Source of the DNA: an uncultured Thermomicrobiales bacterium
GTDB lineage: Bacteria > Chloroflexota > Chloroflexia > Thermomicrobiales > UBA6265
NCBI GenBank assembly: GCA_902806395.1
Contig: CADCWH010000375.1
Coordinates: 1-9,802, forward strand
Length of the DNA: 9,802 nt
Reading direction: 5' to 3'
Part shown: in pieces, positions 1 to 6,902 of the stretch
How the letters are laid out: every line of letters starts with the position of its first letter
How positions within the stretch are numbered: position 1 is the stretch's first letter
Made by a program: the position numbers and the translations under genes
The notes under the pieces: model-generated
The model's database searches: none
What the model was told of the DNA's origin: nothing
Seen by the model: only the letters and a program-made list of their open reading frames with translations

Positions 1-564
1 ATGCTGGCCCTCTACGGCGACACCGCCCCGGACGTGCGCGAGGGCGACCTGGCCGCGATCGCCGCCCCGACCGACTTCCTCGGCGTCAACTATTACTTCC
101 CCGCCCACGTCTCCGCCTCGACCGAGGGCCCGATGCCCTTCAGCATGGAGATGGGCGAGCCCGGCGGCGAGGGCCTCACCGCAATGGGCTGGACCGTCGA
201 GCCGCAGAGCCTGGAAGATCTCCTCCTCCGCCTGACGAAGGACTATGGGCCACTGCCGATCTACATTACCGAGAACGGCGCCGCCTACGACGATCCGGAC
301 CCGGTCGATGGCCGCGTCGCCGATCCCGAGCGGACTGCCTACTACGATGGTCACCTGAGGGCCTGCGCCCAGGCCATCGACGGCGGCGCCGACCTACGCG
401 GCTACTTCGCCTGGTCCCTGCTGGACAACTTCGAGTGGGCCGAGGGCTACTCGAAGCGCTTCGGCATCACCCACGTCAACTACGAGACCCAAGAAAGGAC
501 GATCAAGGACAGCGGTCTCTGGTACCGGGACCAGATCGCGGCGAACGTGATGCCGTCGGGGTAG
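1..564 (+). CDS. GH1 family beta-glucosidase, C-terminal part (5' end outside window)
   Basis: Glycoside hydrolase family 1 enzymes cleave terminal beta-linked glucose or galactose from oligosaccharides by a retaining mechanism. Only the last 187 codons are present; the family is usually about 440-460 residues, so the gene must begin upstream and the ATG at base 1 is very probably an internal methionine. Visible family signatures, numbered from base 1, are DFLGVNYY (25-32), the catalytic nucleophile segment YITENG with Glu at about residue 91, and the C-terminal GYFAWSLLDNFEWAEGYSKR stretch (from about 134), which contributes aglycone and glucose contacts followed by the RFGITHVNY strand. The acid/base TxNEP motif lies in the missing part. 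The stop TAG is at 562-564. The gene converges on the cyclase-family gene. Family assignment is secure; the exact substrate is not visible. Confidence 0.93.
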   Translation: MLALYGDTAPDVREGDLAAIAAPTDFLGVNYYFPAHVSASTEGPMPFSMEMGEPGGEGLTAMGWTVEPQSLEDLLLRLTKDYGPLPIYITENGAAYDDPDPVDGRVADPERTAYYDGHLRACAQAIDGGADLRGYFAWSLLDNFEWAEGYSKRFGITHVNYETQERTIKDSGLWYRDQIAANVMPSG

Positions 565-671
565 GCGGGACAGAGACTCGCCTCCCGGAATTGTCCGCCG
601 ACAGGGGCCTGACACCTGGTCTCCCGCCGACATCACCACACCTCGGCTGGCAACCCGTTATCTTGCATACT

Positions 672-711
672 CACGAGCCGGCCAGGGTCTTCGCACACTG
701 ACCGGCTCGTG
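672..711. terminator. Inverted repeat between convergent genes, possible bidirectional terminator
   Basis: Perfect 10-bp arms CACGAGCCGG (672-681) and CCGGCTCGTG (702-711) are separated by 20 bases. The repeat lies between the stops of the plus-strand GH1 gene (564) and the minus-strand cyclase gene (747), where a shared terminator is expected. No T-tract follows on either strand and the loop is long, so termination is inferred from position and symmetry; a protein-binding site is the alternative. Confidence 0.4.
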
Positions 712-746
712 CGAGCGAACACGCTGCCCGCCGGGGTCCCGTCCGC

Positions 747-1613
747 TCAGAGCAGCGCGATCAGGCGGGTCGGTCCGCCCGAGCCCCCCTCATGCTTCGG
801 GCCGCCAACGATCAGGGTGGCCCCGGACGGTGGCGCGTCGGCCAGGTTCGCGACGCTCTCCAGGCCGAACAGGCCAGCACCGAGAATCGTCAGGTGGACG
901 CCGAAGTCGGTCGAGGCGCCGATGTCGATGCTGATGGTGTCGGAGGCAACGGCCTTGATCGTGCGCTCTTCGACGAGGAACGCCGCCGCCTCGGGATCGA
1001 AGCCGGGGAAGTGCAAGACATCGTCGGCTCCCTGGTTGAGAAAGGTCGCCGGGTCGGACAGTCGCGTCTCCCAGCCGCTGTACATCGCCACGATCGCCCC
1101 GGTCGGGATGGCGCCGTACTGGCCCTCCCAGGCCAGAAGGTCATCGACGGTGAGCATCGCGTCGTCGTCGTTTTCGGCCCGGGCGCTGATGTCGACCACC
1201 ACCAGCGGGGCGACCAGGTTCTCGACCGACAATTGATCGGCCGTCTCTCCATCGTCGATGAAGTGGGCCGGGGCGTCCATGTGTGTCCCGACGTGTTCAC
1301 CCATGTTCAGTTGGAGGGTATAGAACCCATTGTCGGCCACGGTGTTGACGACCTCGAGGGAGGCTTGCGGGAAGCCGGGGAAGACGGGAAACTCCTCCGT
1401 CAGGACATGGGTCAGGTCGAGTACCCGCGTCCCCCCGGCCGCGACCGGCGTCCCGCCGGCCGCGACCGGCGTCGCTTGGCGCATCGCCACCGCGCTCCCG
1501 GACCGGACGAACCCACCAGCCACCAGCGCAGCGCCGGTGACCGCCGAGGCGCCGAGCACCTGCCTCCGGTTCAACGTCTCGCGGACCTTCGCCATCACTA
1601 GCGGTGAACACAT
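747..1613 (-). CDS. Tat-exported cyclase family protein (kynurenine formamidase-like metal hydrolase)
   Basis: A 288-residue member of the cyclase/kynurenine formamidase superfamily, metal-dependent hydrolases acting on amide or lactone bonds of small molecules. The family metal-binding signature HxGTHxDxPxH is intact as HVGTHMDAPAHF at residues 107-118, followed by typical strands (VVVDISA, the GAIVAMYSGW segment and IKAVASDTISID). The N-terminus carries a twin-arginine signal: NRRQVLG at about 15-21, then an Ala/Gly/Val-rich hydrophobic stretch to about residue 44, so export in folded form is predicted. After it comes a short Pro/Ala/Gly linker encoded by a tandem repeat. I chose the ATG at 1613 because a strong GGAGGAGG site sits 7 bases upstream; a GTG at 1661 and an ATG at 1595 lack such a site. 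The gene is divergent from prmC. Substrate unknown; the kynurenine pathway is not implied by the context. Confidence 0.88.
   Translation of the reverse strand: MCSPLVMAKVRETLNRRQVLGASAVTGAALVAGGFVRSGSAVAMRQATPVAAGGTPVAAGGTRVLDLTHVLTEEFPVFPGFPQASLEVVNTVADNGFYTLQLNMGEHVGTHMDAPAHFIDDGETADQLSVENLVAPLVVVDISARAENDDDAMLTVDDLLAWEGQYGAIPTGAIVAMYSGWETRLSDPATFLNQGADDVLHFPGFDPEAAAFLVEERTIKAVASDTISIDIGASTDFGVHLTILGAGLFGLESVANLADAPPSGATLIVGGPKHEGGSGGPTRLIALL
1432..1473. repeat. Tandem duplication of a 21-bp unit in the cyclase gene
   Basis: Two adjacent 21-bp units (1432-1452 and 1453-1473) are identical except for one base. In the minus-strand cyclase protein they encode TPVAAGG twice, just after the Tat signal. 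This is a linker expansion that keeps the reading frame. Confidence 0.85.
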
Positions 1614-1620
1614 GGTCGTT

Positions 1621-1628
1621 CCTCCTCC
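1621..1628 (-). promoter_or_regulatory. Ribosome binding site that fixes the cyclase start
   Basis: Read on the minus strand this is GGAGGAGG, 7 bases before the ATG at 1613. It is the only good Shine-Dalgarno match among the three possible in-frame starts, and so selects the 288-residue product. Confidence 0.8.
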
Positions 1629-1740
1629 GGGGCCAACTGAGCCGCTGCGAGGTCCGGGCACCCAACCCGTCCCGGACGACGGTATCGTCTCACCAAACGC
1701 TCGATCGGCGCTCGGGCGTGGAGCCCAAGTCCCGGGGTCG

Positions 1741-2595
1741 GTGCGTGGGTTGGCGCGATGGGCGGCGGGGATACTGGCGGATCGGGAAGGGCTGACGGAT
1801 TCCCCCGACCTCGACGCGGAGGTCCTGCTGCGGCACCTGCTCGGCCTCGACCGGACGGCCTACTTCATGGCGGCCCAGGCCACCGTCGCACCGGCGGTCG
1901 CGGCGGAGTATGCCGACCTGCTCGTGCGGCGCCTGGAGGGTGAGCCGGTCGCCTACCTGACGGGGGTCAAGGAGTTCTTCGGCCTGCCGTTCCGCGTCAC
2001 GCCAGACGTGCTAGTGCCGCGGCCGGAGACGGAACTCCTCGTGCAGTGGGCCCTCGACTGGGCCCGGCGCCACGATCCCGGCACGGTGCTCGACGTGGGG
2101 ACCGGCAGTGGCGCGATCGCCCTGTCGATGGCGGCCAGGCAACCGCCGGACCGGACGACGCGGGTGATCGGTAGTGACCTGTCCGGGGCGGCGCTCGCAG
2201 TGGCCCGGCTGAACCGGGCGGCCCTGGCGACGAACGGTGCCGTCGCGGCGGTCCGTTTCGTCCGGGGCGACCTGGCAGGCTGGTGCCGGGGGCGGGTCGA
2301 CCTGCTGCTGGCCAACTTGCCCTACCTGACCCCGGAGCAGCGGGACCGCAATCCCGAGCTGGTGGCGGAGCCGGCCCTAGCCCTCGTCTCCGGTCCGGAC
2401 GGACTAGCAGCGATCGACCGGCTCGTCGCCGACCTCCCCCGGGTGCTATCCCCATCCGGGGCGACGATCCTCGAACTGGACCCGGCCCAGGCTGAGGCCG
2501 TGCGCGACCGGATCGGCCTGCTCATGCCGTCGGCGGCGGTCTCGATCCTGCCAGACCTAGCGGGGCTGGACCGGTTCGTCACCATCGAGCGGTAA
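1741..2595 (+). CDS. prmC: Peptide chain release factor N5-glutamine methyltransferase
   Basis: PrmC (HemK) methylates the Gln of the GGQ motif in release factors RF1/RF2 using SAM, which speeds translation termination. From the GTG at 1741 the product is 284 residues, the usual family length. It shows the helical N-terminal domain (SPDLDAEVLLRHLLG; GEPVAYLTGVKEFFG at about 68-81), LVPRPETE (about 91-98), SAM motif I DVGTGSG (about 118-124), an acidic SD after strand 2, and NLPY (about 192-195) where NPPY is canonical. The frame stays open upstream to an ATG at 1612 (327 residues), but the added 43 residues look like non-homologous Pro/Gly/Arg-rich sequence, and that ATG overlaps the opposite-strand cyclase start codon. 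Neither start has a strong ribosome site, so the N-terminus is uncertain. Divergent from the cyclase gene. Confidence 0.88.
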   Translation: MRGLARWAAGILADREGLTDSPDLDAEVLLRHLLGLDRTAYFMAAQATVAPAVAAEYADLLVRRLEGEPVAYLTGVKEFFGLPFRVTPDVLVPRPETELLVQWALDWARRHDPGTVLDVGTGSGAIALSMAARQPPDRTTRVIGSDLSGAALAVARLNRAALATNGAVAAVRFVRGDLAGWCRGRVDLLLANLPYLTPEQRDRNPELVAEPALALVSGPDGLAAIDRLVADLPRVLSPSGATILELDPAQAEAVRDRIGLLMPSAAVSILPDLAGLDRFVTIER

Positions 2596-2771
2596 CCGTC
2601 TGAGACAGGTGCTGGCGGCACCGATCAAGCGTAGGATCCTGAGGACCGGTTTACCCCGACCGGATCGCCCCCGACCGGTGGCGCAGCGATGCTTTACCCT
2701 TAGCGCCATCGTGGTCACCGGGACAGACCCGATCCCGGCGCTGGTGCCCCTTCCCCGTCCGTCATGCCCCC

Positions 2772-2777
2772 AGGGAG
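2772..2777 (+). promoter_or_regulatory. Ribosome binding site supporting the GTG start of the flippase-like gene
   Basis: AGGGAG ends 8 bases before the GTG at 2786. The frame is open from 2609, but the upstream codons give a Pro/Arg-rich sequence with no family resemblance, so this site supports the 2786 start. Confidence 0.6.
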
Positions 2778-2785
2778 CCTCCCTC

Positions 2786-3934
2786 GTGTCCGACCCCTCA
2801 TCCGATGACCGTGTCCGGGACCTGCCTCGCCCCGGTCCCGTCGATGCCGTCGAAATCTCCGGTGGTGAGGGGATTGGCGACGATGCGGCCTCGGATTCGT
2901 TGATCGCCAAGTACCTGCCCCGCCTCGCCGCCGGGGTCCTCCTCGCCGTGGTCGTGGTATCGCTCCTGGCTCTGGCAAGCGATGTCCGCCAATTGGGGTC
3001 GGCCCTGCGCCGATTCGATTGGTGGCTCGCGTTGCCGGTGCTGGCCCTGACACTCGGGAACTATGCGTTGCGGTTCGCCAAGTGGGAGGTCTACCTGCGG
3101 CGGATCGGCGTGCCGCGGCTCGGCCTGGGGACCAGCGCGGCCATCTTCCTGGCCGGGTTCAGCATGTCGCTGACGCCGGGCAAGGTCGGCGAGGTGGTCA
3201 AGGGCCTGCTGGTGAAGCGCGTCGCCGGGACCCCAGTCAGCAGGACGGCCGCGGTGATCGCCGCGGAGCGGATCACCGACGGGCTGGCGATGCTCGGCCT
3301 GGCAGCCCTGGGCCTGACCCAGTTTTCCTACGGACGCCCGATCCTGGCGGCGGCGATCCTCGGCGGGGTGGTGATGGTGGCCCTGCTGCAGCGGCCCCAC
3401 CTGCTGATGGCGATCCTGACCCGGTTCGAGCGCGTCCCGCTCGTCGGCAAGGTGATGGCCCACGCCCACCACTTCCTCGACGCCTCAAATGTGCTGTACC
3501 GGCCCAGTCTATTGGTCGGGGCGGTGGTGACGGGGGTCATCTCCTGGGGGATGGAGTGCGTGGCCCTGCTCCTGGTCCTGGTCGGGTTGGGCCTCGACGC
3601 CTCGTGGCACCTGCTGCTGGTCGCCACGTTCGTCCTATCCGTGTCGTCGGTCTTCGGGGCGCTATCGATGCTCCCGGGTGGACTGGGAGTCGCAGAGGCC
3701 AGTGTGGCGGCGATGTTGCTGCTGCTGGTCGACGACCCGGCGATGACCTCGGGGGTAGCGGCGGCGGCGACACTGCTGATCCGCTTCGCGACACTCTGGT
3801 TCGGGGTCCTGATCGGCTTCGTGGCCCTGGCCCTGGTCCAACGGCGGGCGGGGCGGGATCGGGCGACCAGCCGCGGCATCCCGGCGACCGATGGGTCGCC
3901 GATCGCCACGGGCATCAATCCGGGACGATCGTAG
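2786..3934 (+). CDS. Flippase-like integral membrane protein (lysylphosphatidylglycerol synthase TM region / UPF0104 family)
   Basis: A 382-residue polytopic membrane protein of the family related to the transmembrane half of MprF/lysylphosphatidylglycerol synthase and to AglD-type proteins, often annotated as flippase-like. About 45 acidic, probably cytoplasmic residues precede roughly eight hydrophobic segments. Recognisable family motifs in order: LRFAKWEVYLRRIGVP, SMSLTPGKVGEVVKGLLVKR, AAERITDGLAML, the SSVFGALSMLPGGLGVAEAS segment and LIRFATLWFGVLIG. The catalytic aminoacyl-transferase domain of MprF is absent, so lipid lysinylation is not expected; movement or handling of a lipid-linked substrate is the likely role, by family analogy only. 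A GTG start with AGGGAG fixes the N-terminus. The epimerase gene follows after 78 bases on the same strand with no clear terminator between, suggesting co-transcription. The Arg/Pro-rich tail after the last helix is probably unstructured. Confidence 0.88.
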   Translation: MSDPSSDDRVRDLPRPGPVDAVEISGGEGIGDDAASDSLIAKYLPRLAAGVLLAVVVVSLLALASDVRQLGSALRRFDWWLALPVLALTLGNYALRFAKWEVYLRRIGVPRLGLGTSAAIFLAGFSMSLTPGKVGEVVKGLLVKRVAGTPVSRTAAVIAAERITDGLAMLGLAALGLTQFSYGRPILAAAILGGVVMVALLQRPHLLMAILTRFERVPLVGKVMAHAHHFLDASNVLYRPSLLVGAVVTGVISWGMECVALLLVLVGLGLDASWHLLLVATFVLSVSSVFGALSMLPGGLGVAEASVAAMLLLLVDDPAMTSGVAAAATLLIRFATLWFGVLIGFVALALVQRRAGRDRATSRGIPATDGSPIATGINPGRS

Positions 3935-4001
3935 GCCACGCCGAGAGCGCCGCGAGCGCCGTGACTGGCGACGACTGTGCACCTAGACATCGACTGCGAG
4001 C

Positions 4002-4008
4002 GGGAGGG
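4002..4008 (+). promoter_or_regulatory. Ribosome binding site supporting the epimerase GTG start
   Basis: GGGAGGG, whose GGAGG core (4003-4007) ends 5 bases before the GTG at 4013. It favours this start over the in-frame GTG at 3977 and the ATG at 4052, neither of which has a comparable site. Confidence 0.6.
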
Positions 4009-4012
4009 ACCG

Positions 4013-5143
4013 GTGGATTCTGACGACCAGCTGACACGCGTGACGGACCGGATGGACACCATCGAGAGGCCTGGTCCGGTCGACGTCGGGACGTCCGGGG
4101 GTCAGCGCGTCCTGATCACCGGCGGGGCCGGGTTCCTCGGCATCAACCTCATCCGGTATCTGCTCGCGCGGGGATACGCGTGCGTCTCGCTCGACCTGGT
4201 GGACTTCTCCTATCCGGAGCGAGACGACGAGCGGGTCAGCATTATCCAGGGCGACATCCGCGACGCGGCGACGGTTTCCCTGGCGATGCAGGGGGTCGAC
4301 GCGGTCGTCCACTGCGCCGCCGCATTGCCGCTCTATAGCCCGCGCGACATCTACACCACCGACGTGGTCGGTACCCGCCTCGTCCTCCAGACTGCCCGGG
4401 AGTCGGGGGTGAAGCGGGCGGTACACATCTCCTCGACGGCGGTCTACGGTATTCCCGACCACCACCCGCTGGCCGAGGACGATCGCCTCGACGGGGTCGG
4501 CCCCTACGGCCAGGCCAAGATCCAGGCCGAGATGATCGCCCTCGAAGAGCGAGGGAAGGGCCTTGAGGTGCCGATCATTCGGCCCAAGTCCTTCATCGGT
4601 CCGGAGCGGCTGGGTGTCTTCACCCTGCTGTATGACTGGGCGCTAGAGGGCCGGAACTTCCCGCTGATCGGGATGGGACACAACCGCTACCAACTGCTCG
4701 ATGTGGAAGACCTCTGCCAGGCGATCCACCTCTGCCTGACGCTGCCGGCCGAGCAAGCCAACGACACCTTCAACGTCGGCGCGGCCGAGTTCACCACCAT
4801 GCGGCAGGATTACCAGTCGGTCCTCGACGCGGCCGGGCATGGCAAACGGGTGATCGGCTTCCCCGCCGCGCCGGCCGTCTGGGCCCTGCGGCTTCTGGAG
4901 AAGCTGGGCATCTCTCCCCTATACAAGTGGGTCTACGAGACGGCCGGCAAGGACTCGTTCGTGACCATCGACAAGGCCCGGGAGCGACTCGGCTGGCGAC
5001 CGGTGCACAGTAATCAGGACGCGCTGCTGCGCAACTTCAATTGGTACAAGGAGCACCAGGCCGACTACGCCAACGCCTCCGGCGTCTCGCACCGCGTCCC
5101 CTGGAAGCAGGGCGCCCTGACCGTGCTGAAGCGGGTCTTCTGA
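4013..5143 (+). CDS. NAD-dependent epimerase/dehydratase (extended SDR family)
   Basis: A 376-residue extended short-chain dehydrogenase/reductase. These enzymes act on nucleotide sugars or related polyols through an NAD(P)-bound keto intermediate. Seen in order: a hydrophilic lead of about 30 residues, strand plus Rossmann loop VLITGGAGFLG (GGAGFLG about 37-43), acidic SLDLVD after the second strand (favours NAD over NADP), QGDIRD, VHCAAALP, the active-site SST (about 140-142) and YGQAK (Tyr about 165, Lys about 169), IRPKSFIGP, and DVEDLCQAI/FNVGAAEF of the substrate domain. The catalytic triad is complete. The C-terminus ends in a basic, aromatic tail (WKQGALTVLKRVF), longer than in minimal epimerases. 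Adjacency to the flippase-like gene suggests a shared role in a glycolipid or envelope polysaccharide; the sugar substrate cannot be read from the sequence. A terminator-like hairpin follows. Confidence 0.9.
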   Translation: MDSDDQLTRVTDRMDTIERPGPVDVGTSGGQRVLITGGAGFLGINLIRYLLARGYACVSLDLVDFSYPERDDERVSIIQGDIRDAATVSLAMQGVDAVVHCAAALPLYSPRDIYTTDVVGTRLVLQTARESGVKRAVHISSTAVYGIPDHHPLAEDDRLDGVGPYGQAKIQAEMIALEERGKGLEVPIIRPKSFIGPERLGVFTLLYDWALEGRNFPLIGMGHNRYQLLDVEDLCQAIHLCLTLPAEQANDTFNVGAAEFTTMRQDYQSVLDAAGHGKRVIGFPAAPAVWALRLLEKLGISPLYKWVYETAGKDSFVTIDKARERLGWRPVHSNQDALLRNFNWYKEHQADYANASGVSHRVPWKQGALTVLKRVF

Positions 5144-5206
5144 ATCGAACAGCACTCCGCTTGCTCGCGTGGGAGCCCATATCCCAGTTTGTCATCCTTC
5201 TCGCGG

Positions 5207-5228
5207 GGGCCGCTGAAAGGAGCGGCCC
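5207..5228 (+). terminator. Terminator-like hairpin after the epimerase gene
   Basis: Perfect 8-bp arms GGGCCGCT (5207-5214) and AGCGGCCC (5221-5228) flank a 6-base loop GAAAGG and are followed only by TT. The hairpin lies 63 bases after the epimerase stop and before the putative mnmA promoter, where the flippase/epimerase transcript should end. The poor T-tract keeps this tentative. Confidence 0.5.
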
Positions 5229-5356
5229 TTCCGGTCGTGTCCAGGCGAGACCGGACAACATGCGTTGGGCGAATGGGCGCGGCAATCGGACCCCTGAATT
5301 GTCCACCCGGTAGGGCGCTGTGGTCGTGACCAGTTGCCAGGTCGGGAAAACCCCGG

Positions 5357-5365
5357 TGCTACACT
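5357..5365 (+). promoter_or_regulatory. Possible extended -10 promoter element for mnmA
   Basis: TGCTACACT matches an extended -10 pattern (TGn plus TACACT, four of six bases of TATAAT). A TTGCCA at 5334-5339 would be a -35, but the 20-base spacer is too long, so the extended -10 would have to carry recognition. Initiation would fall near 5372, within a small CAGCA-TG-TGCTG symmetry (5369-5380). Confidence 0.35.
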
Positions 5366-5422
5366 TACCAGCATGTGCTGATAGCGGAACCCCGTGATCC
5401 TTTCTCACCCGAATCTGGTCCA

Positions 5423-6709
5423 ATGAACACGACCATGCCCACGACTCTCCGCCCGGACGCCTCGTCGTTTGACCTCGACCGCGAGGCCGGATCGGCCCCG
5501 TCTGAACTCCTCCGCGAAGAGGTCATCGGACCGCGCGACGGGGCGGGCAAGACCGTGGTCGTCGCCATGAGCGGCGGGGTCGACAGTGCGGTGACGGCGC
5601 TGGTGATGCGGGAGCGAGGCTACCGCGTGATCGGGATGAACCTGCGCCTGTTCTCGCCGGAGGACCCCGAGCACCAAGTCAACCCCTGCTGCGGGATCGC
5701 CGCCTTGGATGACGCCCGTGCCACCTGCGCCACGATCGGGGTACCGTTCTACGCGATCGACATGGAGAGCGAGTTCGGCGAAGCCGTCGTCGACAAATTC
5801 GTCTCGGAGTACGCCGCCGGGCGGACGCCGAACCCCTGCCTGGAGTGCAACCGGCACGTCAAGTTCCGCCATCTCGTCCATCGGGCCAAGTTGCTCGGGG
5901 CCGACTTCCTGGCGACGGGCCACTACGCCCGGGTGGTGCCCGGCGACCCGGGACGAGGCGTGCCCCACCGGCTCCTGCGAGCCGTGGATGGCCGCAAGGA
6001 CCAGAGCTACGTCCTGCACACGATGACGCCGGAGCAGTTGGCCTACGTCCGGTTCCCGCTCGGCCACCTGACCAAGCCGGAGGTGCGCCGGTTGGCCCGT
6101 GCTTTCGGGCTGCCGGTGGCGGACAAGGCCGAGAGCCAGGAGATCTGCTTCGTCGGCAAGGGCTCCTACGCCGAGTTCGTCGCCAGGCGGCGGCCGGATG
6201 TCACCCGGCCGGGCGACATCGTCGATGCGGCGGGTGAGAAGGTGGGAGAGCACCGGGGCCTGGTGAACCACACCGTCGGTCAGCGCCGGGGCCTCGGCAT
6301 CGCCGCCGGCCAGCCGCTCTACGTCCTGGGGCTGGACCAGGCCGCCAACCGGTTGACCGTTGGCACGCGGGACCAGGCTCGGGCTCGCGCTGCCGACGCG
6401 GAAGGGGTGTCCTTCACCGACGGCACCTGGCCCGGGGAGCCATTCGCCGCCGACGCGGTGGTCCGATACCGGGGTCAGCCGATCCCGGCCACGGTCACGC
6501 CCGCGGACGCGGGCAGCGGCCTGGTCCGGGTGACCTTCACTGGCGACGGCCCGATCGCCTCCCCGGGCCAGGCGATCGTGTTCTACCGGGGAGACGAAGT
6601 GCTCGGTGGGGGTACCATCGCCAGCGTGGCACGCATGGACACCGTCGTGCCAGAACCGCAGATCGCATCGCGGGTCGATGACCAAGAGTTGGCGATCGCT
6701 CGCGCCTGA
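5423..6709 (+). CDS. mnmA: tRNA-specific 2-thiouridylase MnmA
   Basis: MnmA puts sulfur on C2 of U34 in tRNAs for Lys, Glu and Gln, activating the uridine with ATP and taking sulfur from a persulfide relay. From the ATG at 5423 the product is 428 residues, against about 360 for the family. Visible: PP-loop SGGVDSA (about 50-56), TPNPCLECNRHVKF with catalytic Cys about 142, TGHYAR, GRKDQSYVLHTM, SQEICFVG with the second catalytic Cys about 242, HTVGQRRGLGI, and the C-terminal beta-barrel ending PGQAIVFYRGDEVLGGG. The extra length is mainly a hydrophilic N-terminal lead of about 42 residues. No good ribosome site precedes 5423; a GTG at 5375 (near the predicted transcript start) and a GTG at 5555 (directly at the first strand) remain possible. 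The lead keeps G/C-rich third positions, which favours an upstream start. Probably transcribed alone. Confidence 0.94.
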   Translation: MNTTMPTTLRPDASSFDLDREAGSAPSELLREEVIGPRDGAGKTVVVAMSGGVDSAVTALVMRERGYRVIGMNLRLFSPEDPEHQVNPCCGIAALDDARATCATIGVPFYAIDMESEFGEAVVDKFVSEYAAGRTPNPCLECNRHVKFRHLVHRAKLLGADFLATGHYARVVPGDPGRGVPHRLLRAVDGRKDQSYVLHTMTPEQLAYVRFPLGHLTKPEVRRLARAFGLPVADKAESQEICFVGKGSYAEFVARRRPDVTRPGDIVDAAGEKVGEHRGLVNHTVGQRRGLGIAAGQPLYVLGLDQAANRLTVGTRDQARARAADAEGVSFTDGTWPGEPFAADAVVRYRGQPIPATVTPADAGSGLVRVTFTGDGPIASPGQAIVFYRGDEVLGGGTIASVARMDTVVPEPQIASRVDDQELAIARA

Positions 6710-6902
6710 CGGCGAACCGGGTCGCCTCCCGGATGGTCCGGCTCGCCCGGCTGGAACGGGGAGCGGACGCCGAATCGGGAACGGCCGAGGCGAAGGGCTG
6801 AGGTGCGATGGCGAGACCCGTTCTCCCACCACCGATGGGTGTCCCGAGATACCCTGGCGTGCGACTTGCGAACCACGACCATCCGAGGAGGAGTGAACGA
6901 CG

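Noticed and set aside
657..671. Promoter-like TTGCATACT upstream of the inverted repeat
   Set aside because: No plus-strand gene lies downstream for it to drive, only the 3' end of the convergent cyclase gene, and no -35 is at a good distance.
792..1601. Plus-strand open frames opposite the cyclase gene
   Set aside because: They are antisense to a gene with an intact metal-binding motif, Tat signal and strong ribosome site, and their own products are Arg/Gly/Asp-rich without known motifs.
2608..2622. Small hairpin GGTGC-TGGCG-GCACC after prmC as a terminator
   Set aside because: The stem is only 5 bp and is not followed by a T-tract, too weak to call.
588..5304. Shared 9-mer GAATTGTCC in two intergenic regions (588-596 and 5296-5304)
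   Set aside because: A 9-base match is expected by chance many times over in a window of this size, and the flanks do not extend the similarity.
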